Origin: Metridium senile
Taxonomy: Eukaryota; Cnidaria; Anthozoa; Actiniaria; Metridiidae
Reading direction: 5' to 3'
Length of the DNA stretch: 64,000 nt
NCBI GenBank assembly: GCA_949775045.1
Contig: OX459105.1
Coordinates: 16,567,353-16,631,352, forward strand
In this document: piece after piece, positions 19,575-32,900 of the stretch
How positions within the stretch are numbered: the first letter of the stretch is position 1
Layout: every line of letters starts with the position of its first letter
Program-made: the position numbers and the translations under genes
Notes under the pieces: model-generated
Seen by the model: the letters and a program-made list of their open reading frames with translations, nothing else
Database searches by the model: none
Told to the model about the DNA's origin: nothing

Positions 19575-22500
19575 CTAACCACGTGGTACCTGCGTTATTT
19601 TTCTACACTGTTTCAACTGAAAGAAATAGCCGCGCCCAGGTTTCGTAATGAAGTATCTCTTCGACTGATATGAACCGTTAGTGCCCAGGTTATCGTAGCC
19701 CGATAGTTCAACGCCTGCTATTAGTCTATTAGGGAAGTTAGGCAGATAACCAACCCACTTTAAAACTCCTTTCTTGGCATGCTTCTGTTTAGCGACTTTG
19801 CATTCTACTTGTGAATTCAGGTACTTCTCATATCGTTTATCTGTCTTAACGGTGTTTAAGTGCTTGTGTTTAACCTTCTTTATCTTCTTGGCGGTTGTTA
19901 CTTTCATAGTTGTCGGTGTAGTTGTCGGTGTAGTTGTCGGTAGAGTTGTCGGTACGGTTTGTGTTGGTGTTGTTGTAATTAATGTTGGCATGGGAGTGGC
20001 CGCTGGCTCTAATGCCTGTGCAAGACTGGCGTTGTTATCAAGCGAGAAATTATCTGGTGTGTTTGGTGTTGTCTTTGATGGGTCCTCGACTTCACCGCTG
20101 TATTCAGCAGATTGGTCATCATCGTCAAATATGGACTGACCACTTACACTATCACCCGTTATATCAGACCTGGTAAAATGAAATACTTGTTAGTGATAAC
20201 TTAGCAGCACACCAGTCCGGCTAACTATCACCCGTTATATCAGACCTGATGCAATAAAATACTTGTTAGTAAATAACTTAGCATTACGTTAGTCTAAATA
20301 TTAATCATGTTGAGATCTGAATGATCATTACAATATGCTTGAATAAGATATCTTATGTTTGTATCGTTTCAGTCTAAATATAAATCAGGTGCAGATCTAA
20401 TTGAGTTCTGATCGTAATAATATGCTTGAATAAATTTCGTCGATTTGTATTGGTCACTATATCTGAAAAGAACATATTCTATCAAGGCTTATTTGAGTTA
20501 CTTCCAAAAACCTAAATCTAAAAAGTTCGCACAAGTTTTGTTTAGATTTTGTAGACATCGTCTCGACCGTCAAACCTGTCTACTTTAGGTTGTGAATAGT
20601 ATATGGATGTTGATAGTGAGGTAAGACGAACCTAGAATTGATTGGTGGCTGTGCTATCTCGTCGCGATCGCCATGTTGTTTATGATGTATTCCACCACGT
20701 TCTCTAGGGTCTGGTGACATGTCCAGCATGAAGTCTTCACCATTCTACAGCAGAGAATTACATCGTTTATGTCATCACTTTGTCATCAGCCTTTTCGATG
20801 TCATCATGGACATTTATCATCATCATCTGCATCATCATCAGTTATCATCTTCATCATGATCATCATTACCATCATCATCATCACCATCATCATCATCACC
20901 ATGATCAACGTCTTCATCACCATCTTCATCTTCATCATGATCGTAATCATTATCATCACCATCATCAAGTATCATCATCTTCGTCACTATGGTCATCTTC
21001 ATCATCGTCATGATCAATACCACCATCATGAACGAATAATATCCATCATCTTCATCATTATCATCATCACCACCAACATCTTCATCATGAACGTAATTAT
21101 ATCCATCATCTTAATCATTACCATCATCATCATCATCATCATCACCATCTTGATCATCATCATCATCATCATCATCGTCATTACCATCATCATAATCATT
21201 ACCACCTTCATTGTAATCACCATTATTTTGATTGACAACTACGTCATTATTTAAGATGCTTCCACTTACCAACACCCTTGATACAAAGTCATTGTTAGTA
21301 CCAAAGTTCGGCCGCAACTCATCAGACGATCTTAGAGTAAAGTTCATATACTTTTCAACCTCGCCACCTTTTAACACAACAGATTTTGTCTGAGGTTCAA
21401 ACCCTTTAGCTGACACAGTGACATCATAGGAGCCTGGTACGAGTAGTCTCCAGTAATCGCCGTCCTTAGCAGTCATGACGTCATGACGACGATCAGCGAT
21501 GCGTATGACAGCTTTATGTATTGGTTTTCCTTTGGTTGACTTGACAAAACCATGAATGCCCGTATGTACCTGTTGATAAGCAATAAGGGTCATTTACTAT
21601 ATACGAGATACATGATTGTGAATTGAATCGCAACTTGGACTGAACGCTATACAGTCAATTCAAAAAACATTGTCGTCAATAGGCTTCAAGTCTACGCGAC
21701 TAGACCGAAAGGTAGCATGGGTAGAAATCACCGAAGCGGATAAATGCACACAATATCTAATGCAATACCACGCGCACTCAATCAACTAATTATGAATAAT
21801 TCGCCGCTTCGGTGATTTCTACCCATGCTACCTTTTGGTCTAGAAAAAAACAATAAATTTCATCGGTGCGTAACAATGCTAATGATAATGATAGGTGATG
21901 ATTATTATTATTATGATAGTGGTGAAGGTGATGGCGAAACGATAATGGTAATGGTAATACTGATTATGATGATGATGATGATGTTGGTGATGATGATGGT
22001 GATAATGATACCGATACCTGCTCTATAAATTGCATCAGTGCGTTCTTGTTATCCTCCCAGTATTTCTTCAGTTTCTCAGCCTTGGGATATCTCTCACAGC
22101 CAACCTCAAAAGTCACTTCAAAGTCGTTTGAACGTACATAGTTATAATCCTGCATACCACCAGATATACTAAACCAGCTGGCGCCGTTTGTGATGCCGTC
22201 GATGAAATCTTGCTCTTTTACGTTAGTACAGTTCCACTTAGGGTTCGCCAAGTGCATGACGGGATGTGCATCAGAGTACGACTTTGCTAAATGTCTAAAT
22301 ACGTCATCATCAGGGGTAGCGCTGTATGAACTTTGTCCGGACGGGGAATCGTCATACGGGTAAATTGCAACCAATGCCCCGGTATGTAAACTTGCCGATA
22401 GGGTAAAATGATATTTTTTACTCCATCTCATGACTGCTTGCGTCTCCGGCTGTGGCGGACCGTTAGAGCTTGGGAAGAACTGATCCGGGAAGTTTCTGTT

Positions 22501-23043
22501 CAAGTCCACTCCGTGTGCGTTTCTTCGGCCCATTGTCTTGTAAGCGTGGCCGCGCACTGAAGCAAACTCGTAGCCATCGGGGTTCATACTGGGGAGTATA
22601 TGAATCCTAGTGCTATCAACTACCTTTGTGACGGGTACATCTTTCTTGTAATTCTCACATAAATGACTAATAAGCTGCAGAAGTAGTTCACGACCAACCA
22701 CCTCATTTCCATGTATATTACCGACCATTTTCACCTCGGGTTCTCCTGGTTCATGTTTTCCTGGGTTATTACTGATTTCCATGACCCATAGCTTACGGTT
22801 CTGTACGCTGTATCCTATCGAATACAATCGAGTAATGGCAGGGTATTTCTTAGCGAAGTATTCCAAAAACCATGTCATTTCCGCATAGTTATGGTGCTTG
22901 TACTTGCCTATTTCCAAAAGCTGAGACACTGTAATGTCAGTAGATTTTGAACTTGAGTTTGTATTCTTCGTTTCTTCCCCAGAAACGAGTAGATTAGCTT
23001 GCGAGAAAAGAACCAAGGCGAACGTTAACACGAACACGTCCAT
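19575..23043 (-). CDS. Secreted M14 metallocarboxypeptidase (N/E subfamily) with C-terminal CAP-Gly-like domain
   Basis: Zinc carboxypeptidase expected to remove C-terminal basic residues from peptides in the secretory pathway or outside the cell. Exons 23043-22018, 21569-21270, 20744-20632, 20169-19575; phases agree, 677 residues. Start is the ATG at 23043; the open frame reaches five codons further only through a TTG. Residues 1-22 look like a signal peptide. Catalytic domain ~40-342: zinc ligands H111 and E114 ('IHGNE'), H220 ('LHTGA'), substrate Arg in 'DLNRNFPD' (R183), Tyr in 'MQDYNYV', catalytic E313 ('VTFEVGCE'), so it should be active. Residues 343-~425 are the transthyretin-like domain usual in this subfamily ('GIHGFVKSTKGKPIHKAVI..DGDYWRLLVPGSYDVTVSAKGFE'). 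A charged linker and a Thr/Pro stretch (543-567) lead to residues 596-671, which resemble a CAP-Gly domain: 'GVLKWVGYLP', 'AGVEL', 'LGTNGSY', 'KRYF', 'PGRGYFFQLKQC'. Divergent from the paralogue at 25318. Confidence 0.88.
20770..21235 (-). repeat. (GAT)n microsatellite (ATC on +)
   Basis: Imperfect ATC/ATT tract in the intron between exons 2 and 3 of the minus-strand carboxypeptidase, so GAT on the gene's sense strand, as in most aGPCR introns. Confidence 0.9.
21700..21843. mobile_element. MITE hairpin, 144 bp
   Basis: Left CTAGACCGAAAGGTAGCATG pairs with right CATGCTACCTTTTGGTCTAG; the arms continue through GGGTAGAAATCACCGAAGCG. Lies in intron 1 of the carboxypeptidase. Confidence 0.92.
21895..22010 (-). 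repeat. Short (GAT)n tract beside the exon 1 donor
   Basis: GATGATGATG-like on +, directly downstream of the exon 1 donor on the minus strand. Confidence 0.75.
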
Positions 23044-25317
23044 CCTCAACGACAGCAAGAAGCAATCGTTTATTGACCTACTTTGGTCAACACTAGCAAG
23101 TCAGTTCAAGCGATGACGTCGAGCTGAGCCCCTTATGATTTGCGCCTCATTCTTATTTAAAGGACTTGACTTTAAAAGTGTATTTACTAGCGTCGAGGGT
23201 GTGTCGCTTTGTTATTGTTCTAAATATAGCAACGTGGAACTGCATCACCTGCAGTTAATAGACACGGGTGGACCAGACTATTCATGGCGTGTAAAAAAGG
23301 CAGATAAGTCTGGTTATGAAAGGATGATTTCATTTGCTTATTCAGCTCGTGTATCTTCTACACGTATCAGTCTTCTCGTTTACATTTGTCATTTTTCTGT
23401 CCAATTATTTGTTATTAATAGTTTGTAATAAGTTAGCTTACAAAGTAAATAAAATGTTCACCTGTTAAATCAAGACTCTTGACCCATCGGATACCAAAAT
23501 ATTCCATTCTCTAATTTATTCAACTGTTTTTAGAACTTAAAATCAATGCCGATAAATTCAAAGAAATGCAATTGCTTTCTTGTTCTATATTATTGTATTT
23601 TATTATTATTCTTGCATCGCATTTTACGTGCGTCAATATTTTGTAGTTTTAGCCCCTGCAAAGCTACTTAGTAGTATAATAATATCCCATGCATGGGATA
23701 CAACGCATTTTCTCAATGTTAAATAAGTCAGTAATTGACGCGCGAAAATTTAAAGTGAGTGCATATAATTGCAACATTGTTCTAATGAGTGTTTGAGTTG
23801 AGCCGAGACTTTCTGTTAGCAGCAACAGCATAAACACGTTATCTGGCAGCAACATAGGAGCATTCCAACAGTTAACGGAAAGCAAACAGTTGCTAAACAA
23901 AATATCAAAACCACAGGCCACATTTCACTGGCTCACATCAAGCAAAACCCGGGGGAATTATCAGGACAAGTGCACTTTCCTTGCGTTGAACGCGCAGCTA
24001 AAAACTTGACTGTATGCTAAAGTTCATGAGATATCTTCAGCTTGAATGCGCAATTGGAAAACAAATCCATCTTTTAGACTTATAGCAAAACAGAATCGCT
24101 TACCAAAATGTGTTTTCGTACCCTCCGTTTCTTTGTTGTGCAAATTGGACTAGAATTATCAAAATCCAAAGCCGGTTTTCGTCTTGATTGCAGGCAATTC
24201 TCGTTAACTTTAACTTTAATTATATTGTTAATTACAATTATAAACAAATAAACTTAATTTAACGGGAAATCATAATATTATTTAAACAATAACAAACTAC
24301 AATGTTTTCATAACATATTTTTTTGGAAAATAGTGGTTTCACATGCTCCACATATAGATAAAGTAGATTTTCAATGAAACTATTATATGACTTCATGTTT
24401 AAAGGATATAAGAAATGCAATAAATGCTTCTCGAGATTTCTTTTGAAGTCTTTATTTGACAATTGTACTCTAGTTATTATAGCTATTTTTGTAGCTGGGT
24501 TTGTGGGTGGGTAAAATTGCTGTTTGAGAGAGACCTGCGGGTCAACGGGTGGTTCAGTGCATCTCTCTTGTAAACAACAGGTGATAGTTACGGGCCTGTT
24601 GAACAATATCTAACACACTGAAACCTAAACAACACATCGTCTTCCACAAGGAATCATTATCAAAACATAATCTAAGTCGAGTTGTAAATTATTTCTCAAA
24701 CAATGAAACCAGGAAACGAGCTATCATTAAAACTTCAAATCGAGATTAATTTTCTCGTTTACTTTTGTGTTAGGTGATTTTGATCTTACAAAGATATTAT
24801 TTGATTCGATATTGCGGTATTCGGATGGATATTTGCTACAAGAATCACTCAACAGAGTCCATTTTAGGATTAATTCTCTTACACGAAAATGGGAGTAAAA
24901 CTCTAAACATGGCAACAATTACTTCAATTCTTGCTACAAGAATCCCATTTTAGGATTAATTCTCTTACACGAAAATGGGAGTAAAACTCTAAACATGGCA
25001 ACAACTACTTCAAGTCTTGGGTAAAATGGGAGTACTTTAAATGAAAAAAGCGATGTTTTGTCGGTTGTTTGGATTATCTTTATGCAGCGCAATGGATTTT
25101 ACAATGATCTCAATTCCAACGACTCCCAGGGCGTTGTCGCTGTTGATCGTACAGCCAAAATTAGATTGGCTATAACAACGGTCAAGAGGATCCAATTCAT
25201 ATGCCGACTTAGGGTGCGGTTAACGGTATCATCATCACCATTCTTGTCACCATGGTTCAAATGTACCCACACACCTAACATCTTGTTTATTTCTAAACAA
25301 GCTAGTTAACAGTCATC
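23044..25317. other. Divergent intergenic region between two carboxypeptidase genes
   Basis: About 2.27 kb that must hold both promoters. A TTTAAATA-like stretch near 23152 on the minus strand is a possible TATA element for the left gene. A minus-strand open frame at 24259-24606 (115 codons) has no family likeness and is not called. A 95-bp tandem duplication lies at 24835-25015. Confidence 0.6.
24835..25015 (+). repeat. 95-bp tandem duplication
   Basis: Two copies containing CCATTTTAGGATTAATTCTC and CTAAACATGGCAACAA, 95 bp apart. A piece (CTAAACATGGCAACAATTAC) recurs near 29700. Confidence 0.88.
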
Positions 25318-27322
25318 ATGGTGTGCCTCAGGGCTCTACTCTTGGTCCTTTGTCTTCAAATTTTTACTACATGCGCTAAACCACCTTCCAAGAAATCGGT
25401 AAAACCTTTAGCAAAGTCGCTTGTAAAAATACCAACTAAAAAACCAATACTACATTCAGCTCCAGTTAAAACATCAGCCATCAAACCTATCCCAGAGAAG
25501 CCTAAACCGAAGGTCGTCGAACATGACAAGCCAGAGAAAGAGAAGCCTAAAGAGAAAATCGTCCAGGAGCTTACGGACCATGAAATCCACGAGAGAAATT
25601 CAAGTTTCAAGCACCACAACTACGAAGAAATGACATGGCTTTTGAAGGAGTTTGCGCGCAAACACAAAGACATTGCAAGGCTTTACGATATTGGGAAGTC
25701 AGTCCAGAATCGAAAGCTCTGGGTCATGGAGATCTCCGATAACCCTGGTAATCACGAAGCGATGGAACCCGAGGTGAAACTAGTTGCTAATATCCACGGG
25801 AACGAAGTTATTGGTAAAGAAGTCCTACTACATCTTATTAGGTACCTTTGTCATAACTACAACAAAAATCAACGAGTAACAGACTTGATCAACTCTACAC
25901 GAATTCATATTCTTCCTAGTATGAATCCTGATGGTTACGAGAAAGCGGCAGCGAGCGATCATCACAATGTTGGAAGCAAGAACGCGAACGGTATTGATCT
26001 CAATCGTAACTTTCCTGATCAGTTCTTTCCTAGCACCACAGGAAAACCTGAACCAGAAACTAGAGCCATCGTGAAATGGTCAAAGTCCACCCCATTTATC
26101 CTCTCGGCCAGTTTACATAGCGGAGCACTGGTAGCTAGTTATCCTTATGATGATAATCCATCCGGTCAGACCCAGTACAGCGCAACGCCTGATGACGATG
26201 TCTTTAGACAACTAGCGCGAGCATACAGCGAATCACATCCTTCAATGCACCTCGCTAACGCGCCGTGGAAATGTAAAGACAAGCAAAGAGAACATTTCAT
26301 CGATGGAATCACTAATGGAGCGGACTGGTTTAGTATATCTGGAGGAATGCAGGATTTCAACTATGTCAGGACTAATACCTTTGAGGTTACTCTAGAACTG
26401 GGCTGCGAGAAGTTTCCTAACGCTACAGCACTACCTGAATACTGGAACGAGAATAAAGAAGCCTTATTAACCTACATTGAACAGGTCAGTTGGTTTACTA
26501 CTACAAGCATTGACAAAATTGCTGGCACGATTGTCAATGTTTTAGCTGTTCCTTTTTTGTAATACACTCCTCCCCCTGACAATGCTGCTGGAGGAGTAAA
26601 TGAACCTTGTCAATCGCAAGGAAGCATCTCCAACACTTGTACTATTTCATAAAATATAGCAACATTGTTTTTGGGGAGGGGGTAGAGATTGATACCCTCA
26701 TGAAAGAATGATAGACAACCCCAAAAAGTGTCTGAAATGTGATCGTGCCAACACATTTTGACAAAGATTGTAGATTATACAGGAATTTCACAATAAGATT
26801 GATGAGTTGCTATGAAATTATCCCATAGTAGACGGTGCAAACAATATATCCATGAAACAATAATATTATTATTTATTTACAATTTGATGCTAATTCTATT
26901 GTTTTCTATTTTGCTTCCAGGCCAACCGAGGTATCCGTGGCGTAGTGAAAGACGACGACGGCAAACCCATCCACAATGCACGCATCACCATCTCCAACCG
27001 TCGTAAAGACCTGTTCACCTACCAGGACGGCGACTACTGGAGACTACTAGTGCCAGGCTCCTATGAGGTTACAGCGAGTGCTAAAGGTTTTGAAGCCGAG
27101 TCTAAGACGACAACTGTGTCCCCTACCAAAGCAAGTGAGCTTGACTTTACTCTGAAGAAGATCAGAACAAGAAAGAGACGGCATCTTGAAGATAATGAAG
27201 ACCCCAGAGGTAGCATCCCTTTGAGAAGGTCGTTGAGAGATTACTACCGCGAAAACGAACCTAAGAACGAGGATGAGGAGAGTGATTACACACCAAGACA
27301 AATGCCTGAGGACCTGGAGTAA
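25318..27322 (+). CDS. Secreted M14 metallocarboxypeptidase, N/E subfamily
   Basis: Paralogue of the minus-strand gene at 19575. Exons 25318-26484 and 26921-27322, phase-0 junction, 522 residues. The ATG follows an in-frame TAG at 25303. Residues 1-20 look like a signal peptide; 21-90 are a Lys/Pro-rich segment absent from the paralogue. The catalytic domain (~95-389) keeps all key residues: H160 and E163 ('IHGNE'), R230 ('DLNRNFPD'), H267 ('LHSGA'), the 'MQDFNYV' Tyr and E360 ('VTLELGCE'). Residues 390-~470 form the transthyretin-like domain ('GIRGVVKDDDGKPIHNARI..DGDYWRLLVPGSYEVTASAKGFE'). The intron between the two domains sits at the same place as in the paralogue ('IEQ|'). It ends in a highly charged tail after a basic 'RTRKRRH' and has no CAP-Gly-like part. 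Expected to trim basic C-terminal residues from secreted peptides. Confidence 0.92.
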
Positions 27323-27543
27323 AATTGTAAAATACCAACAAAACAAACGCTAGATACAATGGACTCCTAAAATACAAAGAAATAATTACTCTTGAAGAGT
27401 AATAAGCCATGGTTATTTGGGTGCGGTATCGTTGACACAACGTTAAATGAGATAATATCTCTCAAGAAACGTAACAAAACTCTCTCTCTCTGGTACGTGG
27501 TTGTTTTTTATCAACACGGCGCGACCACCAACGATATACCACG

Positions 27544-27549
27544 AATAAA
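27544..27549 (+). terminator. Possible polyadenylation signal AATAAA
   Basis: AATAAA 222 bp after the stop of the + strand carboxypeptidase; another AATAAA lies near 27847. Confidence 0.45.
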
Positions 27550-28130
27550 GTGCGCTGTAAAAATGGAACAAAATCTTTCTCAATATATTGTTATATATGT
27601 ATGTACATGGTCTTGTAGGTTCTGTTTTAGGCTATTTTTACCAGAATGTAGATCATTACTTCAGCCGCGCACTATAGTCTGTTTCTTTCGCTTTGCGCTT
27701 TGTACAGATCATGATTAGACACGTGATTTATAAAATGTTCGAAACTAGAATGTCATACATTGGATGTACAAATCTAGTTTCAATTGTAATTTTGTATTTA
27801 TTAATTGTTGAATTTTACAACATTTTTTATTTTATTCAGTTGTGATAATAAATTCAAATATATAAAAAAAACCTTGTCGTTTTGAATTTTATTCTTAAAA
27901 CTACAAAAAACAAACATCTTATAAATATATCAGTCTGAAATTTGTGTTTTACTTATATTATAACTGCTTTACTCTTGCCTTAAAATCGTATTGTTCATAT
28001 TTTTAGTATTCACTTTTGATAAGATTACTAAAGCATACAAATATACTGAGGCATTTGGTGCTTCGCTTAATTTAGGCGTTTTTCTTTGCTTGTTTGAGAA
28101 ACATACAACTCAGAATATACTCTATCAATA

Positions 28131-28415
28131 TACACCTATTTCAAAAACCGTTGTCGCAGCCGAAGCTACAGTCCATACTCTGAAGCCTGCAAAGGATGTC
28201 GGTATTATGAACATAATTAGTGATTTATAACACGTCTTTTAAAGAAACATCAGTGTTTCATCATCTACCACTGTAACAGTGTTATAACACAAATACGTCC
28301 ATCCAAAATATGCTATGAATATAACAAATTAAAGAAGAAATACTGACATCCTTTGCAAGGTTCAGAGTGTGGACTGTTGCTTTGCCTGCAACAACGATTT
28401 TTCAAAATAGGTGTA
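28131..28415. mobile_element. TA-flanked MITE, 'CACCTATTT' ends, type 3
   Basis: TA-CACCTATTTCAAAAACCG at left, TTTTTCAAAATAGGTG-TA at right. Inverted repeats ~75 bp, including CCTGCAAAGGATGTC and its near-complement. TA doublet on each side. Confidence 0.9.
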
Positions 28416-28794
28416 TATGAGGGCTACGGTGAGTTGTAGGCCACTTTTTTTGCAAAAACCGGACAAAGGTTAAATAAGTTTAGATTTTAAACTTTTTCAA
28501 TGAGGGAAGCTGTTTTTATCTTTAGTAACATCGTTACCAACCCTCCCCTCCCCCAAACTTACAAATTTAATTATCATATTTGAAGCGTGTTGTGTGCGTG
28601 ATATTTTCGTGTTATTTTCGTGTTACTTTCGTGTTCTAAATGCTAGATATCCGTGCCGTTCTGTATTCGTTTTAACATTCAATGAAATCCTTGTTATTTT
28701 AAACCAATATAGCAAAATAATCAGCATGATCTTATATTAATCTTACTCGGTCATTGTTATTAGCCCTGTATGGGGCCAATCCTTGGAACACTTG

Positions 28795-28995
28795 ATCAAT
28801 AGAACATTTGATCAATAGAACATTTGACTGATCAATGGAACATTTGATCAATGTACGTTTTTATCAGTGAAACTGATTTATCATATTGGATTAATGTTAC
28901 TTTTGAACATTAGAACATCCGATCAATGGAATATTCGATCAATGGAATATTTGATCGAAGGAATGTATGATCAATGGAATATTTGATCGAAGTCA
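28795..28995 (+). repeat. Degenerate 16-17-bp repeats (TTGATCAATGGAACA)
   Basis: Eight or more imperfect copies of ATTTGATCAATGGAA, interrupted around 28860-28915. Confidence 0.8.
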
Positions 28996-29929
28996 AACAA
29001 TATCACGATTGGCTATTTTAGTGTGCAGTGATCTGATAAACCGTGTAATATTCAGAGATTAACTATCGCATTAAAACTATTTACACCTATTTAACAGCTC
29101 TTAACGACGACCCTCCCCCTCTCTCTCTAAAAACACTCGAACACTCGAAATGATATTTATCGGCTCTTGTACTACCTGTAAAATGATTTATAATGAATTC
29201 AGCTTACAAACAAGTGTATAGTCTTCAGCGTTTTGTGGTCGAGAACAAAAGATATAATTACGTTTTTGTGGTGCTGTACATTGAGTGTTTGTTTGGGCAA
29301 CCATCTGTCATTAACGTCTATTATGCTAACTAACAATACACTAATCCTTTAGCCGTACTTTATCAGATGCTTATGTTTGTATTGAACTACAAACATTTGT
29401 AACCAACTCTAACTCACACTCTACCCTCTACAAAATCGATGCAAACTAAACTGTACATTTCCAAGAAAATTGTTTTATTGATACCAAAGGAATCATCTAC
29501 TGCGATAGCAAATCAGCACCGATTTGTTCAAAGACCACATTGTTTTATCATTTGATCTTCGTTCGTCCTTCAAGGCGCAAAACTACTAACGACGTTGCTT
29601 CTTCATTCTTATCGATCATCAACGGTTGCGATAGTAATTTTAAATCTTTAATGTCATATTGTCCGCATTTGCTTTCCTCAAGCTTACACATTACTCCGCT
29701 AAACATGGCAACAATTACTTCAATTCTTATGAATCGTCAACGGTGACAACAGCAGTTGTTCAAAGAACTCACAGTTCTTAGAGGTTTTAACCGCAAAACA
29801 CTTTTATCACCAACCAACATATTCGACAAGAATTGGTTCGCTTCCTTTCTTGTCTGGCTATTCCCCTAGCAACCTGGTGGCATACAGACGGACAAGAAGA
29901 GTAGAAATACAACCTAACGTGAAGACAAG

Positions 29930-32900
29930 ATGAAAGGACACAGGCAAGGAACTGTATCAGCGAGGTAACTCTTTATATTAATTCTAGTTAAGTTTAATAC
30001 TTTATTGTACATGTATTATTATTGACGATATGTAATATAATGAAATTTGTAACACTGACGTAGCCTATATTAGTTTACTCGCTAGTTTGCGTTTGTATTA
30101 TTGTTGGTTAAATATATTTACAGTTGGATAATGAATACAAATGCAAGAAGGCTGTCATTTTCTTCAACTAATTTAGATTCATGTTTAGTTTATTTTGCTT
30201 TTGATGGCCTACGGAGAAAGGCCGAAATATTCAAAGTAATGAAACTGAAATGAGAAGCCTTTTCGCATTCATATTCGTTATTATTATTTGTAATGTTATT
30301 TATTGTAATTTTCTATTAAGAAATGACGACTGTCTGTATTATTTGTAATGTTAAGTTTAATACTTTAGTGTACATGTATTGTTATTTGTCACTCTTATTT
30401 ATTGTAGTTTTCTATTAAGAAATGACGAGTGTCTGTATTATTTGTAATGTTAAGTTTAATACTTTAGTGTACAAGTATTGTTATTTGTCACTCTTATTTA
30501 TTGTAATTTTCTAATGAGAAATGACGACTGCCTGTATTATTTGTAATGTTAAGTTTAAATTTAATACTTTAGTGTACATGTATTGTTATTTGTAATCTTA
30601 CTAGTGTTTATTATAGTTTTTTGGTGAGAAATGCCGGTTATTCGTTTTATTTGTAATCTTATTTATTGTATTTTTCTAGTGAGAAATACCAGCTATTCGT
30701 TTTCGACAAACTAATTATTTAAATATTAAAGTTTGTACCAGCAGAGCTAATATTGATACTTTGCCGTTGTGATGCCGCTCTAGCTACTAGAACGAACTCA
30801 GCTTTCTAATTAGTCAGTCATTGTGGAATCAGGCTTGGGACGTACGGATTCAAGCTTTCTTAAGGACGGACCATTAGAAAAACCCGGAGGGGGCAGAAAA
30901 AAATCTGTGCAGGATTTTTTTTTTCGGAGACAAATGTCTGCAGGATTTTTTTTTTTTTCTTGGGTTCAAGTCTTTTTTGGGGGGTCTTGATTCCCTGCAG
31001 CATTTTTTTTTTCTCACAATATTCCTCTGCAGGATTTTTTGGGGGGGGAATTGTCACCCCAACACCCTCCCCTCCCTCCGGGTTTTTCTATTGGTCCGTC
31101 CCTTATATAACTCTTACTCATACCTATTTCAGTTTATAAATATCAAAGCATTAGATCATCACACTCGATGAGGCAATTTTTGGGACAATAGTGCGGAGAC
31201 AAATTATGGTTTTCAGTATAAAAAACTATTCATACCTATTATTAGATAAACCATTAAGTAATAACATTTGAAGACCAAAACTCGCTTTTATTCTGTGTCA
31301 GTCTGTTGACAGGAACAACAACAACAGCAACAACAACAACTTTATTACCAGCAATATCCATAAGGAATTATACAATTATAATTTAAGGAATGTTCAGATA
31401 AGTAGTTTCTCAGAATAGCTAAAAAAAAGAATGGAATATCATGATTAGTTTTAAAATTCAGCTTTGCTAAATTGATGCTTTCAGAGTGGGGCCATGTATT
31501 TTCGAATACAATATTTGTCAATAACATTGCAACAGTGTTCCATGAATTATATATATATATATATATATATTGCTTTGTTTACTATTCTGTCAATGGTATT
31601 CTGTATATAGTTGATGTCCTGCTTTCTCTTAATATGTATTAATTTTTTTTTATGTTCTCTATCACATTAATCCTTGCTTTTGTAACGGCTTCGCTTTTCT
31701 TTGATTTCATTTCATTTCTTGCTTGTTGTTTACATTTTTGTCTTTCCCGTTTTCATTTTTGTCCCTATTTTTTTCTTTGGCTTTCTCTCTTTCTTTCTTT
31801 CTTTCTTTCTTTTTCCCTTCCTTACTTCCTTTACTGGATTATATACTATTCACTTTGATACTCAACGTCGTTTGATTTCTTTCTACAGAAGAGCAAAGAC
31901 CAGGAAAGAGTGCTTAAGTGGGTGGAGCCAGGAAGAAGAATGCTTGCTACAAGAAGAGATAGGTATATTTCTGGTTAAGGTATCATGGATGTCTAGGTAA
32001 TATGCTAACCACTCGTTTCTATTCCAGGAATTGACACATGGTATGAGGATCGAAAACAGTCGGGACGAGAAAGAGGTAAGGCATAACTATGGTATCGTAC
32101 TGGTAGATATCCAGGAATTTGCTAATACGTTCATCATGTAAGGCATGAACTGGGTGACTTTTCACCCCCCCCCCCCCCCCCCCCTCCCCTCCCCTTTTTT
32201 GCAGTAAAGTCCCGTTTTAGCAAAGAAAAGCGGGCACATAACGATCTTTGCGCTCTTGTGTCTGCCGTTATTCGCCAAAAGGATATCAAAGTTCACCCAC
32301 TTGTCAAATTCCTGGATCCGCCCCTGAGTGATAACTATGGTATTGTCCAGGTAGATGTCCAGGAATTTGCTAATATGTTCATCATATTTTTATACAGGGT
32401 ATGTTTGTGCTTTGGTGGAGTCGTTTGAGCGACAAGAAATAGAAAAACTTCACCAAGCACGGAACAGTTCATCAAGGAAATCACATCGACAAAGTGCAAA
32501 AGTGAACGATAACAGCTTAACCAATCAACACACTGCAGCGAAACAAGAAGACCGTAATAATAACAAAACAACGTTGCTAAGCAACGTTGATCCACAAATA
32601 AATAATAATTCTCCATCAAGAGCTGATCACGTGCTACACGTCTCTGGTGATCCTATTGGAGAATCGACCGATCACATGATTGTTAACCAATCAGAACATA
32701 ATGATGACGTATCACCAAAAAACGATGTTGATTGGTCGGAACCATTTGTCTTTCATGCCAATGCAGGTAACAGTGTCCATGGTAACAGTGTCCATGGTAA
32801 CAGTGCTAATCATAACGGAGTAGAATCACCGCCACAGAACTTAGCTCTGGTAAATCTTACTCGATATGAAGAAAAACTAAGACAAAGACGTGAAAATCGA

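Larger units (their letters stand above)
27323..29929. other. Intergenic with MITE and short repeats
   Basis: Carries the 3' region of the carboxypeptidase, a MITE at 28131, GATCAATGGAACA-type repeats at 28795 and a CACCTATTTAACA end fragment near 29093. No supported gene. Confidence 0.6.

Noticed and set aside
23041..23058. Longer N-terminus for the minus-strand carboxypeptidase
   Set aside because: The five extra codons start with TTG; the ATG at 23043 begins a good signal peptide.
24259..24606. 115-codon minus-strand frame in the carboxypeptidase intergenic region
   Set aside because: No recognised domain, no exon signals, AT-rich composition like its surroundings.
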